A stretch of DNA of 64,000 nucleotides from Bradyrhizobium sp. 186 (GCF_023101685.1 NZ_CP082164.1:7564001-7628000); one strand, 5' to 3'. Positions 44,289-55,395 are shown, numbered from the stretch's first letter. Notes: generated from the letters alone by a model not told the origin. A program made the numbers and translations.

Positions 44289-44433
44289 CCTCTCCCCTTG
44301 TGGGAGAGGGTGGCTCGCCGCGTAGCGGCGAGACGGGTGAGGGGTTCGCTCCGCGAACTCACTCTCGCATTGTTATCCGCGGATACAACCCCTCATCCGG
44401 CGCTTCGCCGCTTTCTCCCACAAGGGGAGAAGG
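44289..44433. repeat. Intergenic palindromic repeat
   Basis: The left arm CCTCTCCCCTTGTGGGAGAG and the right arm CTCCCACAAGGGGAGAAGG are inverted copies about 100 bases apart, with nested hairpins inside (CTCGCCGCGTAGCGGCGAG). It lies between the crotonase stop and the nucleotidase start. This resembles the high-copy palindromes found between genes of Bradyrhizobium and relatives. Confidence 0.7.
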
Positions 44434-44479
44434 AAGAAACCTTCGTGAAATCTTCGCGTGGAACGACTAGTCTCGTTCC

Positions 44480-46141
44480 ATGCGACATATTCTCCGCCTG
44501 ACGACCTTCGCCCTCGCGCTCGCCGCCACCCTGCCCGCGTCGGCCCAAACCGCCGCACCGGTCGAGCTGCGGATCCTCGCGATCAACGATTTCCACGGCA
44601 ATCTCCGGCCGCCACCGGGCGGCATTCGCATCGGCGATCCCGAGGACAAAGCCAAGAAGGTGATGGTGGCGGCCGGCGGAGCCGAATACATGGCGACGCT
44701 GGTGAAGCAGTTACGCGAGGGGCACAGCAACACGGTTTTCGTCGCTGCCGGTGACCTGATCGGGGCGAGCCCGTTCCTGTCGGCGATGTTTCACGACGAG
44801 CCCTCGATCGAATCGCTCTCGATGATGGGGCTTGCGATCACCTCGGTCGGCAATCACGAATTCGACGAGGGCAAGGCGGAGCTGCTCAGGATGCAAAACG
44901 GCGGCTGCCATCCGGTCGACGGGTGCCAGGGCCCGCATCCCTTCACGGGCGCGAAATTCCACTATCTCGCGGCCTCCACCATCGAGACCGCGACCGGCAA
45001 GAGCGTGCTGCCGCCCTACGAGATCCGGGAGTTCGACGGCATCCCCGTCGCCTTCATCGGGCTGACCTTGAAGGGCACGGGCGGCATCGTCTCGCCCGCC
45101 GGCATTGCCGGCCTCGAATTCCGCGACGAGGCCGAGACGGTGAATGCGCTCGTGCCACAACTGAAGGCGCGCGGCGTGGAAGCGATCGTCGTGCTGATCC
45201 ACGAAGGCGGCGAGCCCGCCGGCGACTACAATGAATGTCCCGGCATCTCGGGGCCGATCGTCGACATCGTGAAGAAGTTCGACCACGCCGTCGACGTCGT
45301 CGTCAGCGGCCACACCCACCGCGCCTATGTCTGCGACATCGACGGCCGGCTGGTGACGAGCGGCGACAAATACGGCACGCTGGTCACCGCGATCGATCTC
45401 AAGCTCGATCCGGCAACGCGCGACATCATCAGCGCCAAGGCCGAGAACGTCATCGTCGCCAATGCCTCGCTCGCCAGGGACCCCGAGCAGACCGCGTTGA
45501 TCGAGGCTTATGACAAGCTTGCCGCTCCGATCGCTAATCGTCCGGCCGGATCGGTGACGCAGACGCTGTCGCGCATTCCGAACGAGGCCGGCGAAAGCGC
45601 GCTCGGCGACGTCATCGCGGACGCGCAGCTCGCCGCGACGAAGGACGCCAAGGACGGCAGCGCAGTCATCGCGCTCACCAATCCCGGCGGCATCCGCACC
45701 GATATCGTCCCGAAGGAGAACGGCAAGGTGTCCTTTGGCGAACTCTTTGCAAGCCAGCCGTTCCGCAACCGCCTCGTCGCCATGACGCTCACCGGTAGCC
45801 AGCTCAGGGACATGCTGGAGCAGCAATGGCTCGATCCGAAGCGGCCGCGGATCCTCCAGGTCTCGAACGGGTTCAGCTATACCTGGGACGCGTCGAAACC
45901 GCTCGGCGAGCGCGTCATGATTGAGAAGATGACGCTCAACGGCAAGCCGATCGAGCCGGCGAGCGGTTATCGCATCACTCTCAACGATTACCTCGCCGTC
46001 GGCGGCGACGGCTTTACGGTCGCCAAGCAGGGCACCTCGCCACAATATGGCGGTTACGACGCGGACGCGCTGTTTGCCTTCTTCAAAGCATACGGGCCCA
46101 TCGGTCCGTTGCCGCCGACCCGCATCCTTCGCGTCAATTGA
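44480..46141 (+). CDS. Exported 5'-nucleotidase / metallophosphoesterase
   Basis: 553 residues. A Sec signal peptide (MRHILRLTTFALALAATLPA, cut after ASA) leads the metallophosphoesterase domain with metal-binding motifs LAINDFHGNL, FVAAGDLIGASPF, SVGNHEFDEG and VVSGHTHRAYVCD. The C-terminal 5'-nucleotidase domain contains ALTNPGGIRTDIV, FGELFASQPFRNRLVAMTLT and YRITLNDYLAVGGDGF. It would dephosphorylate nucleotides in the periplasm for phosphate or nucleoside scavenging. The length and both domains are complete. Confidence 0.93.
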   Translation: MRHILRLTTFALALAATLPASAQTAAPVELRILAINDFHGNLRPPPGGIRIGDPEDKAKKVMVAAGGAEYMATLVKQLREGHSNTVFVAAGDLIGASPFLSAMFHDEPSIESLSMMGLAITSVGNHEFDEGKAELLRMQNGGCHPVDGCQGPHPFTGAKFHYLAASTIETATGKSVLPPYEIREFDGIPVAFIGLTLKGTGGIVSPAGIAGLEFRDEAETVNALVPQLKARGVEAIVVLIHEGGEPAGDYNECPGISGPIVDIVKKFDHAVDVVVSGHTHRAYVCDIDGRLVTSGDKYGTLVTAIDLKLDPATRDIISAKAENVIVANASLARDPEQTALIEAYDKLAAPIANRPAGSVTQTLSRIPNEAGESALGDVIADAQLAATKDAKDGSAVIALTNPGGIRTDIVPKENGKVSFGELFASQPFRNRLVAMTLTGSQLRDMLEQQWLDPKRPRILQVSNGFSYTWDASKPLGERVMIEKMTLNGKPIEPASGYRITLNDYLAVGGDGFTVAKQGTSPQYGGYDADALFAFFKAYGPIGPLPPTRILRVN

Positions 46142-46275
46142 TCTGACGCAAACGGGCCGGAACGGGACCACCCTTTGCCATTTTGCGCCAAACGCATAGA
46201 TTGGGTTTTGCATTGCGTTTTGGCGCCGGATGCGCCAAGCGACGTCAAGAGCCCGTTCCCAGTGAGCCCGACCTG

Positions 46276-47205
46276 ATGAGCACGCTTCTCCTCTCCCACA
46301 AGGCCTGCCTCGACCACGTCACGCCGCCGGGACATCCCGAGCGGCCGGACCGCCTGCGCGCGGTGGAGGAAGCGCTGTCGCATGAGCGTTTCCAGTTCCT
46401 GGTGCGCGACCAGGCGCCGGAGGGCGATCTCGATCTCGTCACGTTGTGCCACAACGAGCATTATGTCACCGAGCTGCGCCACATCGCGCCGACCAGCGGC
46501 CAGGTTTACGTCGACGGTGACACCTCGATGTCGCCGGGCACCTGGGAAGCGGTGATGCGCGGCGTCGGCGGCGCGGTCGCCGCGACCGAAGCGGTGATGG
46601 CGGGCGAGCACCGCAACGCCTTCGTCGCGGTGCGCCCGCCCGGACATCACGCCGAGATCGGCAAGCCGATGGGCTTCTGCTTCTTCGACAATGTCGCGAT
46701 CGCGGCGCGCCACGCGCAGCGCAAATACGGCATCAAGCGTGCGGCCATCGTCGATTTCGACGTGCATCACGGCAACGGCACGCAGGACATCTTCTGGTCG
46801 GATCCGACCGTGATGTACTGCTCGACGCACCAGATGCCGCTGTTTCCGGGCACCGGCGCGCGGGGCGAGCGCGGCGAGCACGATACCATCGTCAATGCGC
46901 CGCTCGCCTCCGAAGATGGCGGCCCGGAATTCCGCATCGCGTTCGAGAATTTGATCCTGCCGCAACTCGCAAAGTTCAGCCCCGAGCTGCTCATCATCTC
47001 CGCGGGCTTCGATGCGCATTACCGCGATCCCTTGGCTTCGCTGAATTTGCGCGCGGAGGACTACACCTGGGTCACGCGCAAGCTGATGGACCTCGCCGAC
47101 AAGACCGCGGAAGGCCGAATTGTTTCGGTGCTCGAGGGCGGCTATGATCTGCAAGGATTGAAAGAATCTGTTACGGCGCATGTCGGCGCCCTGATGGGCG
47201 CTTGA
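46276..47205 (+). CDS. Histone-deacetylase-family deacetylase (AcuC/HDAC-like)
   Basis: 309 residues from ATG 46276, where family sequences begin ([20 protein letters not shown]). Active-site signatures: [20 protein letters not shown] with the His pair, and [17 protein letters not shown] with the zinc ligands Asp and His; [20 protein letters not shown] gives the next zinc Asp, and EGGYDLQGL the Tyr. Bacterial members deacetylate small molecules or acetyl-lysine. In Hyphomicrobiales this gene often precedes xseB and dxs, as here (75-base gap). Confidence 0.92.
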   Translation: MSTLLLSHKACLDHVTPPGHPERPDRLRAVEEALSHERFQFLVRDQAPEGDLDLVTLCHNEHYVTELRHIAPTSGQVYVDGDTSMSPGTWEAVMRGVGGAVAATEAVMAGEHRNAFVAVRPPGHHAEIGKPMGFCFFDNVAIAARHAQRKYGIKRAAIVDFDVHHGNGTQDIFWSDPTVMYCSTHQMPLFPGTGARGERGEHDTIVNAPLASEDGGPEFRIAFENLILPQLAKFSPELLIISAGFDAHYRDPLASLNLRAEDYTWVTRKLMDLADKTAEGRIVSVLEGGYDLQGLKESVTAHVGALMGA

Positions 47206-47280
47206 AGTCACCCGCCACATTACGCCCGCAAAACTCTGCTTTCACTGCATGTGAAGCGAATCGGGCAATCGGAAACGGAT

Positions 47281-47532
47281 ATGGCCGAAAACACCCAAAT
47301 CGACGTCTCCAGGCTCACCTTCGAACGCGCCATTGAGGAGCTGGAGACGATCGTGAAACGGCTCGAGGACGGCAAGGTGCCGCTCGAGGAATCCGTGACG
47401 ATCTACGAGCGCGGCGAAGCCCTGAAGCGCCGCTGCGAGGAACTCCTGCGCCAAGCCGAGGCGCGCGTCGACAAGATCACCACCGATGCCAGTGGCCAGG
47501 CCACCGGCACCGCACCGCTCGACGTGCAGTAA
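47281..47532 (+). CDS. xseB: Exodeoxyribonuclease VII small subunit
   Basis: 83 residues: SRLTFERAIEELETIVKRLE, DGKVPLEESVTIYERGEALK and RRCEELLRQAEARVDKI. This is the usual coiled-coil small subunit, which binds XseA to degrade single-stranded DNA to oligonucleotides. ATG 47281 is preferred to the upstream in-frame start at 47,251. xseA is not in the window. The position between the HDAC-like gene and dxs is conserved in the order. Confidence 0.93.
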   Translation: MAENTQIDVSRLTFERAIEELETIVKRLEDGKVPLEESVTIYERGEALKRRCEELLRQAEARVDKITTDASGQATGTAPLDVQ

Positions 47533-48119
47533 GGGCCGCGCGTCGGAGCCGCCCATTTCCTGCGGTGGCCGCTTGCAATTTTTCATGATCATGTGAGGTT
47601 CGGCTCGCGAGCTACGTGACCGCGCGCGATTGACGCGATCGCGATTCGCGCCGGAGAGCATTGCAGCTCCGTGAATCCACCCAAAATGGCCTCGCTCTCG
47701 CCCAAAAACCTGCCGAGGAACCGGGCAAGATCGGAACCCCTCCTGCGGCGCCACGATTAACCAAACTGGCCCGTGGGTTGCACCTGCATAGCCGTAATCG
47801 GCCCCGCGGGTTGGCTTTGGCCCAAGGTTTGGTGTAAAGCTGCGCGGAGTGTGGCTTTTTGTAAGCCTTGCGTGGGCACCGATTACCAACGACAAGCGCT
47901 TCAAACTGCTGATGAAATTGGTTGGGACGGACGAAGCCGATCTAAGTGACAGGGATCACAGAGACTGAACCGGAGCGCACCTAAGCTCACCTAAGCTTGA
48001 AGAAGGGGCTCGGCCCCATGCAGGTGGCTCCGACGGTTGAGGACTCGCGCTGCGCCGATATTGTGCAAACCCATCGCGCACCGGAATGACCTTCCGGCGC
48101 TGACAAATTGGAAATCGCC
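47533..48119. other. Intergenic region upstream of dxs
   Basis: Nearly 590 bases without a supported gene. The minus-strand frame 47,242-47,904 is largely the antisense of xseB. GCTCACCTAAGCTT near 47,983 contains a repeated CACCTAAGCT. The dxs promoter should lie in the last 150 bases. Confidence 0.45.
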
Positions 48120-50048
48120 GTGAACGCATACAGTAAAACGCCGCTTCTCGACACCATCCAGACGCCGGACGACCTGCGCAAGCTCAAGATCGAGCAGGTT
48201 CGGCAGGTCGCCGACGAGCTGCGCCAGGAGACCATCGATGCCGTCTCGGTGACCGGCGGTCACTTCGGCGCGGGCCTCGGCGTGGTTGAGCTCACCACCG
48301 CGATCCATTACGTCTTCGACACGCCGCGCGACCGGCTGATCTGGGACGTCGGCCACCAGGCCTATCCGCACAAGATCCTCACCGGCCGGCGCGACCGCAT
48401 CCGCACGCTGCGCACCGGCGGCGGCCTGTCCGGCTTCACCAAGCGCAGCGAGAGCGACTACGATCCGTTCGGCGCCGCGCATTCCTCGACCTCGATCTCC
48501 GCCGGCCTCGGCATGGCGGTGGCGCGCGACCTCTCGGGCGGCAAGAACAACGTTATCGCCGTGATCGGTGACGGCGCGATGTCGGCCGGCATGGCCTATG
48601 AGGCCATGAACAATGCCGGCGCGATGAACTCCCGCCTGATCGTCATCCTCAACGACAACGACATGTCGATCGCGCCTCCGGTCGGCGCCATGAGCGCCTA
48701 TCTGTCGCGGCTCTATTCCGGCAAGACCTATCGCACGCTGCGCGAGGCCGCCAAGCAGATCAACAAGCGGCTGCCCAAGATCCTCGCCAACCGCGCCAAC
48801 CGCGTCGAAGAATATTCCCGCGGCTTCATGATGGATGGCGGCACTCTGTTCGAGGAGCTCGGCTTCTATTACGTCGGCCCGATCGACGGCCATAACCTCG
48901 ACCATCTGCTGCCCGTGCTGAAGAACGTCCGCGACATGGAGACCGGCCCGATCCTGGTCCACGTCGTGACGCAGAAGGGCAAGGGCTACGGTCCGGCGGA
49001 AGCCTCCGCCGACAAGTACCACGCTGTCGTCAAGTTCGACGTCGCGACCGGCACCCAGGCCAAGGCCAAGCCGAACGCGCCGGCCTATCAGAACGTGTTC
49101 GGCCAGAGCCTCGTGAAGGAAGCCGAGAAGGACGACAAGATCGTCGCCATCACCGCGGCGATGCCGTCCGGCACCGGCGTCGACATCTTCAACAAGGCGT
49201 TTCCGGACCGCACCTTCGACGTCGGCATTGCCGAGCAGCACGCGGTGACGTTTGCCGCGGGTCTTGCGAGCGAAGGCTACAAGCCGTTCTGCGCGATCTA
49301 CTCGACCTTCCTCCAGCGTGGCTACGACCAGATCGTGCATGACGTCGCGATCCAGAATTTGCCCGTCCGCTTCGCCATCGACCGGGCCGGCCTTGTCGGC
49401 GCCGACGGCGCGACGCATGCCGGCTCGTTCGACAATGCCTATCTCGGCTGCCTGCCGAACATGGTGATCATGGCGGCGGCCGACGAAGCCGACATGGTGC
49501 ACATGGTTGCAACCCAGGTCGCGATCAACGACCGCCCCAGCGCGCTGCGCTATCCGCGCGGCGAAGGCCGGGGCATCGAGATGCCCGAGGTCGGCGTTCC
49601 CCTCGAAGTCGGCAAAGGCCGCGTGATCCGCCAGGGCAGCAAGATCGCCCTGCTCTCCTTCGGCACGCGTCTGGCCGAATGCGAGAAGGCGGCCGACGAG
49701 CTCGCCGCCCACGGCCTGTCCACCACGATCGCCGATGCGCGCTTCATGAAGCCGCTGGATACCGAGCTGGTGCTCAAGCTCGCCCGCGACCACGAGATCC
49801 TGATCACGGTCGAGGAAGGCGCGGTCGGCGGCTTCGGCTCGCATGTCGCCCAGTTCCTGACCGACCAGGGTGCGCTCGACAGCGGCATGGTGCGCTTCCG
49901 CTCCATGGTGCTGCCCGACGTGTTCCAGGACCACGACACGCCGGCCGCGATGTACGGCCGCGCCGGTCTCGACGCCAAGGGCATCGTCGCAAAGGTGTTC
50001 GAGGCGCTCGGCAAGGATGTGAAGACCGAGACGGTCATGCTCGCCTGA
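48120..50048 (+). CDS. dxs: 1-deoxy-D-xylulose-5-phosphate synthase
   Basis: 642 residues from GTG 48120 ([20 protein letters not shown]), the usual family start; the TTG at 48,108 adds four residues. The thiamine-diphosphate domain has [16 protein letters not shown] and the [18 protein letters not shown] motif with metal-binding Asp and Asn. The transketolase pyrimidine domain has [18 protein letters not shown], and a C-terminal domain ends the protein. It condenses pyruvate and glyceraldehyde-3-phosphate, the first step of the MEP isoprenoid pathway (also feeding thiamine and pyridoxal synthesis). The length is complete. Confidence 0.97.
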   Translation: MNAYSKTPLLDTIQTPDDLRKLKIEQVRQVADELRQETIDAVSVTGGHFGAGLGVVELTTAIHYVFDTPRDRLIWDVGHQAYPHKILTGRRDRIRTLRTGGGLSGFTKRSESDYDPFGAAHSSTSISAGLGMAVARDLSGGKNNVIAVIGDGAMSAGMAYEAMNNAGAMNSRLIVILNDNDMSIAPPVGAMSAYLSRLYSGKTYRTLREAAKQINKRLPKILANRANRVEEYSRGFMMDGGTLFEELGFYYVGPIDGHNLDHLLPVLKNVRDMETGPILVHVVTQKGKGYGPAEASADKYHAVVKFDVATGTQAKAKPNAPAYQNVFGQSLVKEAEKDDKIVAITAAMPSGTGVDIFNKAFPDRTFDVGIAEQHAVTFAAGLASEGYKPFCAIYSTFLQRGYDQIVHDVAIQNLPVRFAIDRAGLVGADGATHAGSFDNAYLGCLPNMVIMAAADEADMVHMVATQVAINDRPSALRYPRGEGRGIEMPEVGVPLEVGKGRVIRQGSKIALLSFGTRLAECEKAADELAAHGLSTTIADARFMKPLDTELVLKLARDHEILITVEEGAVGGFGSHVAQFLTDQGALDSGMVRFRSMVLPDVFQDHDTPAAMYGRAGLDAKGIVAKVFEALGKDVKTETVMLA

Positions 50049-50063
50049 GCTTGCTTCCTTCAC

Positions 50064-50180
50064 CTCTCCCGCTTGCGGGAGAGGTCGCGCCGAAGGCGCG
50101 GGTGAGGGCTTTCTCCTCTTGGGGGTTCTCGCTTGCGGAAACACCCTCTCCCCAACCCTCCCCCGCAAGCGGGGGAGGGA
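50064..50180. repeat. Pair of intergenic hairpins after dxs
   Basis: CCTCTCCCGCTTGCGGGAGAGG (two arms around CTTG, 50,064-50,085) and CCCTCCCCCGC/GCGGGGGAGGG (50,157-50,180) flank a purine/pyrimidine-rich spacer. The core resembles the palindrome at 44,289 but with different arms. The first hairpin could also attenuate transcription leaving dxs. Confidence 0.65.
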
Positions 50181-50235
50181 GCGCAGTTTTCGTCGCGGCT
50201 TATAGCTCGTCTGATTTCTTCAGAGCAGTCACCCC

Positions 50236-50789
50236 ATGAAAGTCTATCTGGCAGGCCCAGACGTGTTCCTGCCGGACGCAGTCGAAATTGGCCGACAGAA
50301 GGTCGCGATCGTGCGGTTCACGGGCTCGCCGGCCTCTATCCCCTCGACAACGCCATCGATCTCACCGCCCCCGACGCCTCGCGGCAGATCTTTACCGGCA
50401 ACGAGGCGATGATGGATCGGGCCGATGCCATCATCGCCAATCTCACCCCGTTCCGCGGCGCCGGGGCCGATCCCGGTACCGTCTATGAGCTCGGCTACAT
50501 GGCCGGTCGCCGCAAGCTTTGCCTGGCCTATTCCAACGATGGCGCCGTCTATGCCGACCGCGTCGGGCGCCTCGTCGATGTCGTGCGTGAAGACGGACGG
50601 CTGGTCGATGCGCAGGGGCTGACAGTCGAGGACTTTGGCCTCGCCGACAATCTCATGATGATCCATGCGCTGGAACTGCATGGCTGCCCGCTGGTGAGCC
50701 CGGCAGAGATGCCCATCGACGTCTGGCATGATCTTGCCGCGTTCGAGACTTGCGTCCGGATCGCGGCCGCGCGACTTATCACTACATAG
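50236..50789 (+). pseudogene. Nucleoside 2-deoxyribosyltransferase family gene, frameshifted
   Basis: ATG 50236 opens MKVYLAGPDVFLPDAVEIGR, the family N terminus. Near 50,312 the zero frame leaves the pattern, and another frame carries on with HGLAGLYPLDNAIDLTAPDA, IIANLTPFRGAGADPGTVYE and LGYMAGRRKLCLAYSNDGAV, the nucleotide-binding and catalytic Glu region, to the stop at 50,789. One base change restores a protein of about 184 residues. Family members exchange or hydrolyse the base of deoxynucleosides. It is either decay or a sequence error. Confidence 0.8.
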
Positions 50790-50816
50790 ACGCTTCAATC
50801 GTCTCCGGAGAGCGTG

Positions 50817-51551
50817 ATGTCCCCTTCCCGCAAGCGCGCGGATGTTCTGCTGGTCGAACGCGGCCTGTTCGAAAGCCGGGCGCGGGCGCGCGCGGCGATC
50901 GAGGCCGGGCTCGTCACCGCGGATGCCAAGCCGGTCGCAAAGCCATCGGAGACCATCGCCGAGGACGCCGTGATCCAGGCCGAGCCCGCGCATCCCTATG
51001 TCTCGCGCGGCGGCGTCAAGCTCGCCGGCGCGCTGGAGCGCTATCCGATCGAGATCGAGGACCATGTCTGCCTCGACGTCGGCGCCTCCACCGGAGGCTT
51101 CACCGAAGTGCTGCTCGCTAACGGCGCGAGCCTCGTGTTCGCGGTCGATGTCGGCCGCGACCAATTACATCCCTCGTTGCGTGGGCATTCGAAAATCGTC
51201 TCGATGGAGGAGACCGACATCCGCACCTATGAAGGTAAGCGGCTGCCGGCGCGGCCCGATGTCGTGGTCATCGACGTCAGCTTCATCTCGCTGAAGACAG
51301 TGCTGCCTGTGGCGCTGTCGCTTGCCGCAGCGCCCATGAGCCTGCTCGCGCTGATCAAGCCGCAGTTCGAGGCCGAGCGGAAGCACAACAAGAAGGGGAT
51401 CATCCGGGACGCTGCCGTGCACCAGGAGATCTGCGACGACGTCGCGGCGTTCGCGGCCTCGCTCGGCTGCACCGACATCGAGGTGTTTCCCTCGCCGATC
51501 ACGGGCGGGGACGGCAACATCGAATTCTTCCTGGGCGCGCGCCGTGGTTGA
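50817..51551 (+). CDS. tlyA: TlyA-family rRNA methyltransferase
   Basis: 244 residues. An N-terminal S4 RNA-binding domain ([20 protein letters not shown]) precedes an FtsJ-like Rossmann domain with [20 protein letters not shown] as AdoMet motif I and [20 protein letters not shown] with the catalytic Lys later ([12 protein letters not shown]). TlyA proteins 2'-O-methylate cytidines in 16S and 23S rRNA; some are annotated as hemolysins. ATG 50817 follows GGAGAG. It overlaps the next gene by 8 bases, implying coupling. Confidence 0.92.
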   Translation: MSPSRKRADVLLVERGLFESRARARAAIEAGLVTADAKPVAKPSETIAEDAVIQAEPAHPYVSRGGVKLAGALERYPIEIEDHVCLDVGASTGGFTEVLLANGASLVFAVDVGRDQLHPSLRGHSKIVSMEETDIRTYEGKRLPARPDVVVIDVSFISLKTVLPVALSLAAAPMSLLALIKPQFEAERKHNKKGIIRDAAVHQEICDDVAAFAASLGCTDIEVFPSPITGGDGNIEFFLGARRG

Positions 51552-52791
51552 GCGCCTCAAGATCGATCACGTCGGCCATCGCGGCGACGGCGTCTCGCTC
51601 GCTGCGGGCGATGCGATCTATGTGCCCTATACGCTCGGCGGCGAGACCGTCGAGGTCGATCATGTCGTGGGCCACCATCCCGATCGCCGCAAGCTGCTCG
51701 CAGTCGATGTCGCAAGCCCCGCGCGCATCGTACCGTTCTGTCCGCATTTCGGCGTCTGCGGCGGCTGTGCCATCCAGCATTGGGCAGCCGAGCCGTACCA
51801 TGCCTGGAAGCGCAGCATCGTGGTTGAGACACTGGCGCAGGCCGGCATCGATTGCGAGGTCGCGCCGCTGGTCGATGCCCATGGGAGGGGGCGCAGGCGT
51901 GTCACGCTGCACGGCCGGTTCGGCACGCATGACATCCTCAAGGTGGGTTTTGCGGCGGCGAACTCGCACGACGTTATCCCAATCCATCGCTGTCCCATCC
52001 TCGATCCCGCGCTCGACGGTGCGCTCGATGCCGCCTGGGCACTGGCCGAGCCGCTGACCTCGAAGATGCCGGTGACAAAACCGCTCGACATCCAGGTCAC
52101 CGCCACCGCCAACGGCCTCGATGTCGATGTGCGCGGCTCCGGCCCGCTGCCGACGGCGATCATCACGGCGCTCTCCCGGGTCGCCGAGCAGCATCGGCTG
52201 GCGCGGCTGACGCGACACGGCGAACTGGTGCTGCAACGTTTGCCACCGACCCTGCAGATGGGCCGCGCCGAAGTGACGCTGCCGCCCGGCTCGTTCCTGC
52301 AAGCAACCGCCGCTGGCGAACAGACGCTGGCCGCGCTCGTCGTCGAGCGTGTCGGCAAGGCCAAGGAGGTTCTCGACCTCTTCTGCGGCGTCGGCCCGTT
52401 CGCGCTTCGGCTTGCGGAGAAGGCCCGCATCACCGCCTGTGACAACGATGCAGGCGCGATCGCTGCGCTGGCAAAAGCGGCGCACACACCCGGCTTGAAG
52501 CCGATCAAGGCCGAGCCGCGCGACCTGTTCCGCCGCCCGCTGGTGCCGCAGGAGCTGCGCGACTTCGACGCCGTCGTGTTCGACCCTCCGCGCCAGGGCG
52601 CGCAGGCGCAGGCGCTAAAACTCGCCGCGAGCAAGGTACCGGTCGTCGTCGCGGTATCCTGCAATGCCGCGACATTCGCCCGCGATGCACGGCTGCTGAT
52701 CGACGGCGGCTACAGGATCGAGACCGTGGTGCCGGTCGACCAGTTCCGGCACACGCCGCATGTCGAACTGGTCGCGCGATTTACGCGGTAG
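51544..52791 (+). CDS. TrmA/RlmD-type RNA 5-methyluridine methyltransferase
   Basis: 415 residues. A TRAM-like N terminus is followed by iron-sulfur cysteines C66, C72 and C75 in [10 protein letters not shown] plus one near RCPILD. The AdoMet motif is [28 protein letters not shown] is motif IV, and the catalytic Cys lies in [17 protein letters not shown]. The class methylates U in rRNA or tRNA at C5. It starts at GTG 51544 inside tlyA. The last 145 bases (52,647-52,791) are duplicated at 55,396. Confidence 0.9.
   Translation: MVERLKIDHVGHRGDGVSLAAGDAIYVPYTLGGETVEVDHVVGHHPDRRKLLAVDVASPARIVPFCPHFGVCGGCAIQHWAAEPYHAWKRSIVVETLAQAGIDCEVAPLVDAHGRGRRRVTLHGRFGTHDILKVGFAAANSHDVIPIHRCPILDPALDGALDAAWALAEPLTSKMPVTKPLDIQVTATANGLDVDVRGSGPLPTAIITALSRVAEQHRLARLTRHGELVLQRLPPTLQMGRAEVTLPPGSFLQATAAGEQTLAALVVERVGKAKEVLDLFCGVGPFALRLAEKARITACDNDAGAIAALAKAAHTPGLKPIKAEPRDLFRRPLVPQELRDFDAVVFDPPRQGAQAQALKLAASKVPVVVAVSCNAATFARDARLLIDGGYRIETVVPVDQFRHTPHVELVARFTR
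52647..52791. repeat. Left copy of a direct repeat bracketing the MFS-LysR islet
   Basis: The 3' end of the RNA methyltransferase gene. A diverged second copy with a 19-base internal deletion stands at 55,396-55,521 in the same orientation, ending in the same VARFTR-stop codons. Confidence 0.85.
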
Positions 52792-52856
52792 TGGGTTAAC
52801 TTCGCTCGCCCCAGAAATTGCCGGGCCTGCGCTTGTGTAGGGCAGAGACCCGCCGA

Positions 52857-54258
52857 TCACCGACCAATCGACTGGCCCGTGGCCTGCCGAGGCAGGAGCA
52901 AGAGCCCTCCTGCTACGCCTCCGAGCGAGGCAACGGTCGCCGCCGCAAACAACCAGCTGAAGCCGCCCGTCGGATTTGCGGGGTCGAGCAGCACCCCGAG
53001 CACGGCGATGCCGAGGGCAAATCCGGCCTGTCTCGCCACGATCGTGACGGCCGATGCCATGCTCGCCATCTCCGCCGGCACCAGGGCAACGACCGCTCCG
53101 GAAAGCTGCGGATGGGCGAGCGCGGCGCCGACGCCGATTGCGACCATGCCGAACACGATTTGAGCGAATTGATGAGCGGAGCCGGCGGCGGCGACCATGA
53201 GGCTCGCATTGCCCATCGCGACGAGGACAAGGGCCATCGCGAAGCACCATCGCCATCCCACGCGATTGACGAGGCGCCCGCCCAGAGGTGGCACGACCAG
53301 CATGGGCAATGTCGCGCACAGCAGCGCCACGCCGATTGTCCGGGACGACCAGCCAAAGACCCCTGTCAGAAACAGCGGCAAGTAAACCAGGATCGCCCAA
53401 AACCCGATCGACACCGCGAAAAGCAGCACGCCGACGCCGACCACGGCAGGCTGCGCGAACACGACCGGGTCGAAGATCGCCTGTTCGCGCCGCCTTTGCT
53501 GCGCGACAAACAGCGCCATCAGCAGGAGGCCGGCCGCCAATCCGCCTGCAAGTGTGGTCGTTGACGATCGCGCCAGGAGTAGCGCCTCGATCACGGCACA
53601 GAGCGCCGCCGTCAGAAGGACCATGCCTGCAAAATCCAGCTTTCGCGGCGAAACCGCCCGTTCTTCGCCGACCAACCGGGGAACACCCCAGGCGACCATG
53701 GCACAGGCCGGCAGGTTGATCAGGAAGATCCAACGCCAGCCGACCCACGCAGAGACCAGCCCGCCGATGGTCGGGCCCAAGGCCATCGCGATTTCCCGAC
53801 ATCACGCCCAGCCACGCGAATGCCCGCGTACGCGCTGCGGGACCGGAGTACGCACTTGCGATCAATGCGATGGCGGCAGTCACGAGGAACGCTGCTCCGA
53901 TGCCCTGCACCGCGCGCGCGGCCCATAGGCTTGGGCCATTCGACGCGACGCCACAGCCCAACGATGCGATTGCGAACACGACGTTTCCGCCCAGCATCGA
54001 CCGGCGCCGGCCATAACGATCCGCCAGCGCACCTGCGACCAGCAACGAACCGGTGAAGGCGAGGCTGTAGGCGTCCATCGTCCAAGCGTAACCGGAGATG
54101 CCGAGGTCAATCTCCTGGGCGATGGCAGGCAAGGCCATGACCACCGCCGTGATGTCGAAATTGGTGAGGAAGGCCGCAAGGCCCAGAGCCAGCACGGGCA
54201 ATAGCGACGGTGGAGCGCTCACGGCGCTACCCTCTGCGGTCATGGATGCATTCGTCAT
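52857..54258 (-). pseudogene. MFS multidrug-type transporter (DHA2-like), frameshifted
   Basis: ATG 54258 opens a long transporter: PVLALGLAAFLTNFDITAVV, GALADRYGRRRSMLGGNVVF (motif A) and GIGAAFLVTAAIALI. Near 53,790, after FAWLGVMSG, the frame breaks and continues in another as MALGPTIGGLVSAWVGWRWI (motif C region), then at least eight more hydrophobic segments to 52,857. One extra base accounts for the shift. Intact, it would be a 14-helix EmrB/QacA-type proton antiporter. It is divergent from the LysR gene, the usual regulator-target arrangement. Confidence 0.82.
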
Positions 54259-54336
54259 GGAGATTTCGGATCGATCCCTGTTTCGCGATTTCACGCCGGC
54301 GGCCCGATCAAGACGATGTCACCTATTCACGTCATC

Positions 54337-54351
54337 ATGAATCTCGTTCAT
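54337..54351. promoter_or_regulatory. LysR-type box
   Basis: ATGAATCTCGTTCAT is a palindrome with arms ATGAA/TTCAT and contains the T-N11-A spacing of LysR binding sites. It lies between the divergent MFS and LysR genes, which supports the LysR start at 54,358 rather than 54,316. Confidence 0.5.
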
Positions 54352-54357
54352 ACTGGC

Positions 54358-55284
54358 ATGATGCGTGCGCTGCCGCCCTTCGATGGTCTGGTCGCTTTCG
54401 ATGCCGCCCTTCGGCATCGAAGCATGACGCTCGCGGCCAAGGAGCTCGGTCTGACGCAGAGCGCCGTCAGTCACCGGCTGAAGAAGCTCGAGGTATTCAT
54501 CGGCGCGGAGCTGCTCCGTCGGAGCGGAGCCGGACTGTCCCCAACCGAGGCGGGTGGCACATTGGCTGACGGCCTGAGCAAGCTTCTCGACGACATGGCC
54601 GGATTGCGCGCTCGTTCGCGCGCCTCGGCACGCCCGACGATGCTCAAGGTAGGCGTCGGATCCGCGCTCGCGGATTATTGGCTGGTACGGCGGCTTCCGC
54701 GCTTCGCGTCCGCGCATTCCGGCCTGGCGCTGGAACTTGTCGCGGTCGCAAGCGACGCGCAGGCGCGCGCCGCAGACGTCGATGTGCAAATTCTCTGGCT
54801 CCCGCGCTTGCAGGCGCGGGCAAGCTCGACGCAGCGGCTGCTGTTCAACGAGAGTGTCTTTCCCGTGGCGACCCGATCCCTGCTTCCGGGCGGCCGGCCG
54901 CTGCGCAACGCGGCCGGACTTACAGCTCTTCCCATCATTCACAAGGGGCCGGCCGGGCGAAACGACGGAGCGGAGTGGTCCTGGTCCGTGTGGTTCGAGC
55001 GGTTGGGTATCGCAACTGCGGTTCCCGGTGGACTGAGATTCGACACGATCGGCACGGCGCTTGCCGCCGCGCTCCAGGGCGGCGGTGTCGTACTCGCACG
55101 ATCACTGCTCGTAACCGACGCCATCGGCGACCGCCGCCTCTGCCGGGTCCTGTCCCCGGAATGGGACATGCCATCGAGCAAGACTCACGTCATCCGATGG
55201 CCTGCATCGCTGTGCGGCGACAGGCGCGTCAAGCAGTTCGCCGACTGGATTGCGCGCGAGGCTACCGCGGGCGGCCGGTTGTGA
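54358..55284 (+). CDS. LysR-family transcriptional regulator
   Basis: 308 residues from ATG 54358. The N-terminal helix-turn-helix is GLVAFDAALRHRSMTLAAKE and LGLTQSAVSHRLKKLEVFIG; the effector-binding domain begins near TMLKVGVGSALADYWLVRRL. It resembles the GcvA-type subgroup. A T-N11-A palindrome lies just upstream, and the divergent MFS gene is the likely target, with an export substrate as inducer. The product appears intact although the MFS gene is frameshifted. Confidence 0.88.
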   Translation: MMRALPPFDGLVAFDAALRHRSMTLAAKELGLTQSAVSHRLKKLEVFIGAELLRRSGAGLSPTEAGGTLADGLSKLLDDMAGLRARSRASARPTMLKVGVGSALADYWLVRRLPRFASAHSGLALELVAVASDAQARAADVDVQILWLPRLQARASSTQRLLFNESVFPVATRSLLPGGRPLRNAAGLTALPIIHKGPAGRNDGAEWSWSVWFERLGIATAVPGGLRFDTIGTALAAALQGGGVVLARSLLVTDAIGDRRLCRVLSPEWDMPSSKTHVIRWPASLCGDRRVKQFADWIAREATAGGRL

Positions 55285-55395
55285 TGGCGCCGCGCAACGC
55301 CAATCGATCGGCGCGCCGGTGCGACCGTCCGTGTGCAGCGATTGCATCTGGAAGCGCATGAACAGCGAGCGGCGATCTCCGCCGCACTGTCGAAG

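Noticed and set aside
47991..50168. 725-codon open frame on the minus strand across dxs
   Set aside because: A high-GC shadow of dxs; the product is dominated by His, Arg and Val repeats typical of antisense frames.
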